Shown here one piece after another: positions 57,735-64,000 of a stretch of 64,000 nt of DNA. Numbering within the stretch: the stretch's first letter is position 1; every line of letters begins with the position of its first letter. Location of the stretch: positions 16,338,001 to 16,402,000 of the forward strand of contig NW_023503493.1 of the NCBI RefSeq assembly GCF_014529535.1, written 5' to 3'. The DNA is from Bradysia coprophila. Taxonomy: Eukaryota; Arthropoda; Insecta; Diptera; Sciaridae. The translations under genes and the position numbers were made by a program. The notes beneath the pieces were generated by a model, which was not told where the DNA came from, searched no databases, and was given only the letters and a program-made list of their open reading frames with translations.

Positions 57735-58205
57735 CGAATATTTTCAGTACACTCAATATATTTGAATATTCATAGTCGATATGTTCGAATATAGTCGAGT
57801 ACATAGTTGATGTATTCGAATATATTCGAGTATCTAGTCGAATATAGTCGATATATTCGAATATACTTGAATATATAGTCGACACATTCGAATTTAATCG
57901 AGTATCTAGTCTATATATTCGATGATAGTCAAGTATATAGTCGATAAAATAGAATGCACTAGAGTCTGTAGTCGACATATTCAATGATAATCGAGTATAT
58001 AGTAGATATGTTTGAATATAGTCGAGTACATAATTAATATATTCGAATATAGTCGAGTATATTTGACATATGCGAATATAGTCGATATATTTGAATGAAC
58101 TCGAATATGTAGTCGATATATTTAAATGTAATCGAGTATATAGTCAATATATTCGATGATAATAACCATATTCAATATATTCGAATATATAGTCGATATA
58201 TCTTT
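57735..58205. repeat. ATATTCGAATATAGTCGAGT satellite, period about 30 bp
   Basis: About 15 degenerate copies of a unit combining GATATATTCGAATATAGTCG and AGTATATAGTC. The unit is rich in TCGA and in self-complementary ATATTCGAATAT. Short antisense frames across it are tyrosine- and serine-rich artefacts. Confidence 0.85.
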
Positions 58206-59833
58206 ACATAAAGTGCGCAATTCACTCAAATTTACTAAAAACAAAACTTTGGGTGTTCACAACGGTTTATTTTTTGACATGTTGCAAGATCATCCAATGC
58301 AATAAAAATTTATTTAATTTTTAAAATAAGCATCACTTACCGTTAAAAATTTGTCAGTGCGGTAACATTCACAAATAATTTTTCCATTCACTCCATGAAA
58401 CGAAAAGATCAATTTTTTTCACAATTTTTCAAAATAAAAGCAAAAGTGACAGTTCAGGGGATAAGATTTCACTGTCAACACAAGAGGGGAAAAAATTTAT
58501 CAACAAACAAACGAAAACCTGACTTTTCATACCAAGTGCATGATTTATGACATATGTTAAGTGAACAAAACGGCATTTTCTCATGACCTTTGGAGTGGAG
58601 AAAATAAAGTTAATCACACCGCACATATGAAAATTATGTTTTTACAACACTGGTGACCTCGGTGCACCACGCGTCACCTCAATGCACCACGCGTCACCTC
58701 AATGCACCATGCGTCACCTCTACGGCCTCTAAAGGCCATCCATCCGATGGTGTTTTTCAGAATCGACCACCGACGTATTAGCAGTTTTTCCGTTGCAGTT
58801 TTTCTAAATTGGCCTCTGTCTCATCAGCAAGTGGGGCCACTGTATGTGTTTTTCAAAAGCAACAACCAAGTGGTTGAATTTAAAGCCAGTCATAAAATAG
58901 TTTCTTGTGTATTGAATTAAGAAATTTTAATTTCATGAGTGTACACGTACAGACTCTGTTCGAATTTTTAAAAGCTTCGTTCTTTGATGATCGCTGTTCG
59001 GAACTTTAGTGTATTCCGTTTTATACCCGGAACGACTGTTTTGCTAATTTCTACTTTACCCAAATCACTGGTAGTTTGATTCATTTCATTTCAATTGAGT
59101 ACTTCGATGTTTTGCTTTTTTACAGCGAAGTTATTTATAATTTATAATATTTCGAACAATCGGAGCGATTACAAATTACTACTTGAACTTTAGCTCCTGG
59201 AAGGGATATTCTCCCCGCACTTATATCAGTTAAATTAATATTGGACAGTCATAGTCATTCATTTAGTTTACTCATAACAACACAGTTTCTCATACGTGTC
59301 TCAACGGATTTTCTACAATCACGCGCACGTATGACTACTAAATTTTTCTAGGCGATTGTTTGTATAATTGGACCAGCTGAAAAACAGTAAAAAGTTGAAG
59401 CATATTAAAGCACTTATCAACTAAAGTTAGCAACAACAATCACTCGGGGCTCTAGCTCCAGACACGGTAAATCGAATTATAACGGAAAATCAGATCAAAT
59501 CTATTCGATTTTAATGCAAAACACGAGCAACGGTCTCAATCAGAGCACCTCGATTAATACCTTTTTTATCAACATTCTGTTCGATGTTCAATTAGCTAAA
59601 TGCAAAAAAAAATTGAAGGAGAAAACACTTGGGGTCGCCCAGCCTATCACTCTAAGGGCCCTAACACACGGTCCACTTGCTCTGCTTTACCGAACTTTAT
59701 TTTCTGGGTTGGTATCGACAAGACTTATCTTTTTCAGCAATACTCAAAAAATCTTAAAACATTTAGGGGCCCATTTTCATAAAATAACCCAGAATTGACA
59801 CTGTCTTTCAAGAAAAAAAAAAACCAAGTGACT
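58206..59833. other. Mixed stretch, no gene recognised
   Basis: Contains the small tandem repeat at 58655-58720. 59160-59480 is less AT-rich (CACTCGGGGCTCTAGCTCC), but I could not identify an exon or LTR. Confidence 0.4.
58655..58720. repeat. 20-bp tandem repeat, about 3.3 copies
   Basis: Unit CACCTCAATGCACCACGCGT, first copy GACCTCGGTGCACCACGCGT; each unit carries GTGCAC- or TGCACCA- and ACGCGT-type palindromic cores. Confidence 0.85.
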
Positions 59834-59976
59834 ATTCGCAGTCATCTGCAAACAGCCAATATTAATGCTATTTGCAGTCAACTGCGAATAGTCAATATTA
59901 ATGCTATTCGCAGTCAACTGCCAATAGTCAATTTTGATGCTATTCGCAGTCAACTGCCAATAGTCAATATTAGAGC
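59834..59976. repeat. 36-bp tandem repeat, about four copies
   Basis: Unit GCAGTCAACTGCCAATAGTC plus AATATTAATGCTATTC. A stray partial unit (AGTCAATATTAATGCTATTC) resumes at 61213, so the array appears to be interrupted by the sequence between. Confidence 0.85.
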
Positions 59977-60360
59977 TGTGCGGGCGTACCTAATTTTTAT
60001 GCCCGCCCGCCCGAGCCCGATTTTGGCGCCCGCCCGATGCTCGCCCGATATATTGTGTACTGCCCGATGCCCGATGTAAAATTTGTTCAGCCAAGAAGTT
60101 TTATATGCAATTAGCTTCAGAATAGCATAGCAGTACTAACACTTATGAAATTTTCCTAGACTTCATTCGTTAAGTTTTATATTTTGCTTTGTTGCATAGA
60201 GTTAGGATGCTTTCCACCCAAGTAATTTTTGATGAACGCCCAATGCCCGCCCGAAATATTGGTGCCCGACGACGTGCCCGAAAAATTTTGGCCCGCCCGT
60301 GCCTGGTGCTATTGGGCGAGAGCGGGCATCGGGCGGGCCAAACTTTCAGGCTTTCAGGCT
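59977..60360. mobile_element. GCCCG-rich island, possible hAT-like fragment
   Basis: Starts AGAGCTGTGCGGGCG and is packed with GCCCGCCCG and GCCCGATGC strings on the left, and GGGCGAGAGCGGGCATCGGG near the right, separated by an AT-rich core. The two ends are roughly inverted in GC-rich content. It inserts into the 36-bp array. A TAGAG-type end next to a repeated short string is consistent with hAT, but I could not find a matching right terminus. Confidence 0.5.
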
Positions 60361-60547
60361 TTTAATATCTTCTAAAATAAAAGTAGAGTAAGTTGGGAAG
60401 ATTGTTGGTTTGTTACTTATATTAAAACAAAGAAAATTCGTTCAGTCAAAAAATAAGAATTGTTCAATAATTTGTAAAGTATATATATTGCAAAATGCAA
60501 CGAAAGAAACTGTTTATCCATTATATAAGCTTTGAGGACTGTTGGAC

Positions 60548-61195
60548 ATGTACAAACTGTAAAACTAGGGATTGATCATCCCTTTTACCAACTGTATCAT
60601 TCGGATTGTTGATCGCTTTGACAAACTGTGACATTACAAAGTACTGCTCCCTATAACAAACGGTAACATTACAGATTGTCGCTCTCTTTTACAAACTGTA
60701 ACATTAGAGAATGTCGCTACACTTTATAAACTGTAACACAGAGTGTTGATCCCTTTTACAAATTGTGAAATAACAAACGGTAGCATTATAGAGTGTATAT
60801 CACTTTTACAAACCGTGAAATTACAGACTGTTGATCCCTTTTACAAACTTTGACATTACAGACTGCTACTACCTTTTACAAACTGTGACATTACAAGGTA
60901 ATATTCGCTTTTATATTCTGTACCATTACAGACTGTCGCTCCCTTTTACAAACTGTAACATTACAGAGTGCAGATACCTTTTACAAACTTTGACATAACA
61001 GAGTGTTACTCCTATTTACAAACTGTAACATTGCAGACTGTTGATCCCTTTTACAAACTGTAACATTACACACTGTTGATCCCTTTACAAACTGTGACAT
61101 TGCAGACTATATTTCCCTTTTACAAACTGTGACATTACAGATTTTTGCTGCATATTACAAACTGCGATTGTACAGACTCTTGCGCCCCTTTACGA
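60548..61195. repeat. 35-bp minisatellite, about 18 copies
   Basis: Unit GACTGTTGATCCCTTTTACA plus AACTGTAACATTACA, period 35 bp with 1-3 base length changes. Variant positions include GTCGCT against GTTGAT and GTAACA against GTGACA. Confidence 0.9.
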
Positions 61196-61293
61196 AACTT
61201 TAATCACAATTTCTAAAATTAGTCAATATTAATGCTATTCGCAGACTAATTGTGCCTTCACATTGATGAGAAATGTTGCGCTGCGGTTACAGT

Positions 61294-61490
61294 CGGCAAG
61301 CATATGACCAGTATTATTATCGAGTCTAGTACTTCCATCGATCAAAGTATTTTTAATCTGTTTATTTCAAATCTTGTACTTCAATGTTTTTAACATGCAT
61401 TTTACTATATGAAGGACCATATTACCCAGAGGTTTTCATATTTTTTTGTCGTCGTTATCGATAACAGATGAATAGCCGTATGTAACAGGT
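61294..61490. mobile_element. Relative of the TTAA-flanked piggyBac-like element
   Basis: Shares GGCAAGCATATGACCA at the left, TTTCAAATCTTGTACTTCAA inside and TATGTAACAGGTTA at the right with 28625-28941, but lacks its nested hairpin and the left CCTGTTACA end. Confidence 0.65.
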
Positions 61491-63685
61491 TATGCAGTTC
61501 ATTGATATTCTTGCATGACCTATAGCCGCGAGGTTGCATACATTTTTTATTACCGTTTATCAAACAACGGACGGATTTTACATGATTTATTGCTTGTCAA
61601 CCAATTTACTATTTGAATCATAGTTGTTATAATAATTAATGGTTGCACTAATGCTTGAGTGCAGAGATTTCTTATTAGGTTTTTGTTCGGAAAGTTCAAG
61701 ATTTTTGTCAATCCCTATTGCCTCGAAATAGTTACATGATTACAAAACTATCAACTGTAATTGTACATAAACAACAGAAGCCCTAGACCGGCGACCATTT
61801 ACATCACAGTGCTGTGATTACCTCTTACTTATCTGTTATATTAATTAGAATATTTTAATGAGGAAAACTCGGGAAAACCCAAGTGGCCGTTATGTCCGTT
61901 TCGTACTTCTTTAATGAGATTATCTCACCTTCAAATAAGGTATTCCAAAAATTTACATACGATTTTGTAATTATACATTGTCGAATAGTAAGTTTTTGGC
62001 ATGAAATCAAAATCAATATGACCCCCTTTCAGAACCATTCACTCATTTCAACTCAATTATAAATGTCGCATTCATTCAAAACTATATGCAAAATTACATT
62101 GACAATTCAAGTTAAATTTTCCAAAATTTCGATTTACCTGTTTTCCCATTCAAAACTCTCACCACATAGCCCATCACCTATGTGAAAAAAAAAACAGTGG
62201 AACACATACACACACACGCTGGTAACATAAGAACATGAATTTGGAAATAAAAAAGAGTAAAATTCTGATTCTTTTGTTGTTTCCCATTCATTTCGTACAT
62301 AAAAAGTGAATTCCGGTGTTGTGAAATTGGGTCATTTGAAGCATATAATGCATATTACATCAAAAAGGGCTTTAGAGTATACTTGTCTTGCATAATGTAA
62401 GGGTGAAAATAATGTTTTAGAGCGAGAAAATCATTGCATTTGAAATCAGACTAGTGAAAATGTGGCATACTCTCTGCAGTACAAACATACATAATATGAA
62501 CATCACATCAAATTACAATGTAGCATCGTAACTCGTAACATTTAGGTATATATTTGTATACATTTCAGTTCAGACATTGCCTATTTCTTCAAATGTTTTC
62601 ATGTATATAAAATGGTTGAATATATGTGGAAGATGAATGAATATATTCTAAATACAAAACTAGCTTTCGGATGCTGAAATGGCGACGTTCAGTCTGTCCT
62701 CATGGTTGTTTTATTGGCAATATTTTTGTAGACTGTACGAGTGTGGAGTATTATTACTTAGGGACTATGGCTGTTGAAAAAAGTTTTGGCATCGCAAATA
62801 TACATACAACACCAGACTTTATCGCGAGTAGACATACATTACGGTTGAAAGGAATTCTGTGTATATAAATTTGGTAGATGGAAATTGTTGTTTTATTGAA
62901 TTGAACCCTACTCGGCATATACACAAAAAATGAAGAGAAGGACAATTTTTTTTAAAATTTGATTCTGATTTTCGGGATACCACAAATGAGTGAAAAAAAA
63001 AGTTTCGATTAAATTACGAATATTTGATTTTTAGACCAAAAACTGATTATGAAGTCGGTCCGATGAAGCTAAAAGCGACGTCATAGTGATCAAAACTTAT
63101 TTGATAGAATTAACCATTTTTTAGTTGGATACAGTGGCTGACTTTCAATTTTGTGCACTATTTTGATTCAGCTGTTCGACCAGCTGGTCCATGTAAACAA
63201 AGTAAGTTAATTTTGTTATCAGGAGTAGATAAGTGTTTTTGTTATTATCGTCAACAATTCAACTAAAGAGAGTCTCATATGAGTCGGTCGCATGTATCAC
63301 TAACGTCGTGCGAACATTTGTTTCAATCCGAATTTGGTACATTACTTATATAATGAAAATCTTTAGATTATTTAGAAACTAAAATCATTTTAGACGTAGA
63401 GTATAAACTTACTAAAATAATCTAGATGCTGAGACTGTTGCATAGAAAAATCTACGACGTAGGTGAATTCCAAAATACAAAAACTTTCTGTTTCAATGCC
63501 GAAATCTGTGTTATGAAACAAAAATGCTCTCCAAAATTTTTGACCAAGTAAGAACCAATGAGAAGTTTGATGACATGAATTTCATGGACATAAAGAGACT
63601 AGAAGGTAGGTTCAAATAAAAGAATTTATATAATACTTTATGAAGTTCAATAAATTAGAAAATGGGTTGTCAACTCAAAATATGT
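61491..63685. other. AT-rich stretch, no gene recognised
   Basis: Nothing I can support as a gene. Short frames near 62.7-62.9 kb overlap on both strands and lack motifs. Confidence 0.4.
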
Positions 63686-64000
63686 TTTCAGTGTGAAATA
63701 TGTTATCCATGCGAAACATGCTTTTCCATTCGAAATAACTTTTCTATTCAAAACATGTTTTCCATGCGAAATATGCTTCCACGCGAAACAAGCTTTCCAT
63801 GCGAAATGTGCTTTCCATGCGAAACATACTTTCAATTCAAAATATGTTTTCCATGCGAAACGTGTTTTCTATGCGAAACATGTTTTCCATTCGAAACATG
63901 TTTTCCATTCGAAACATGTTTTCCATTCGAAACATGCTTTCAATGCGAAATATGCTTTCCATGCGAAATATGTTTTCCATGCGAAATATGCTTTCCATGC
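63686..64000. repeat. 18-bp tandem array running off the right edge
   Basis: About 17 copies of an 18-bp unit, CTTTCCATGCGAAACATG with variants TTTTCCATTCGAAACATG. The array continues to the last base, so its full length is unknown. The period is six codons, which produces a repeating FAWKAC-like antisense frame at 63647-63835 with no known counterpart. Confidence 0.9.

Noticed and set aside
59795..60079. 94-codon frame with NINAIRSQLPIV repeats
   Set aside because: It is a translation of the 36-bp tandem repeat running into the GCCCG island; no support as a gene.
60548..61195. CRISPR-like array of 35-bp repeats (also 63686-64000)
   Set aside because: Head-to-tail units without unique spacers, in a eukaryotic genome with no cas genes; these are minisatellites.

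Overview
The window looks like nuclear DNA of a dipteran insect. It is strongly AT-rich, has short GT-AG introns (54-441 bases), and carries conserved animal genes whose proteins read most like fly orthologues (the TFIIS N-terminus in particular). A four-domain peritrophin-type mucin at the left edge also fits an insect. A lower (nematoceran) dipteran is my guess; nothing here fixes the species. There is no bacterial gene organisation, no CRISPR array, and no complete tRNA or rRNA gene that I could find.

Layout. 1-2.4 kb: 3' part of a chitin-binding mucin (+), open at the window edge. 3.0-3.4 kb: a small secreted cysteine-containing protein (-). 4.4-10.3 kb: nested and foldback repeats, a 145-bp tandem element and a 5'-truncated retrotransposon ORF. 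11.1-24.2 kb: the gene-bearing core, with TFIIS (-), ATPAF2 (+), phosphomevalonate kinase (-) and a PhzF/PBLD-type isomerase (-), all spliced and apparently intact, with MITEs in the gaps. 25.0-26.0 kb: an internally deleted BEL/Pao LTR element. 26-64 kb: almost no recognisable gene. This part holds hAT, piggyBac-like and TA-flanked non-autonomous DNA elements, several hairpin MITEs, a decayed second copy of the retrotransposon ORF, a 5S rRNA-derived fragment inside a transposon, and several minisatellites, one of which runs off the right edge. Two short candidate exons near 29.7-30.1 kb are the only hints of a host gene there.

The host genes are unrelated housekeeping genes: transcript elongation, assembly of the mitochondrial ATP synthase F1 sector, the mevalonate pathway, and an isomerase-fold enzyme of unclear substrate. 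I see no operon-like logic linking them. Exon structures were rebuilt by matching splice sites and reading phase; all four spliced genes close in frame at lengths normal for their families. I did not find a convincing new biological system. The most unusual items are the nested hAT element, the 5S-derived insert, and the long inverted repeat with identical arms.
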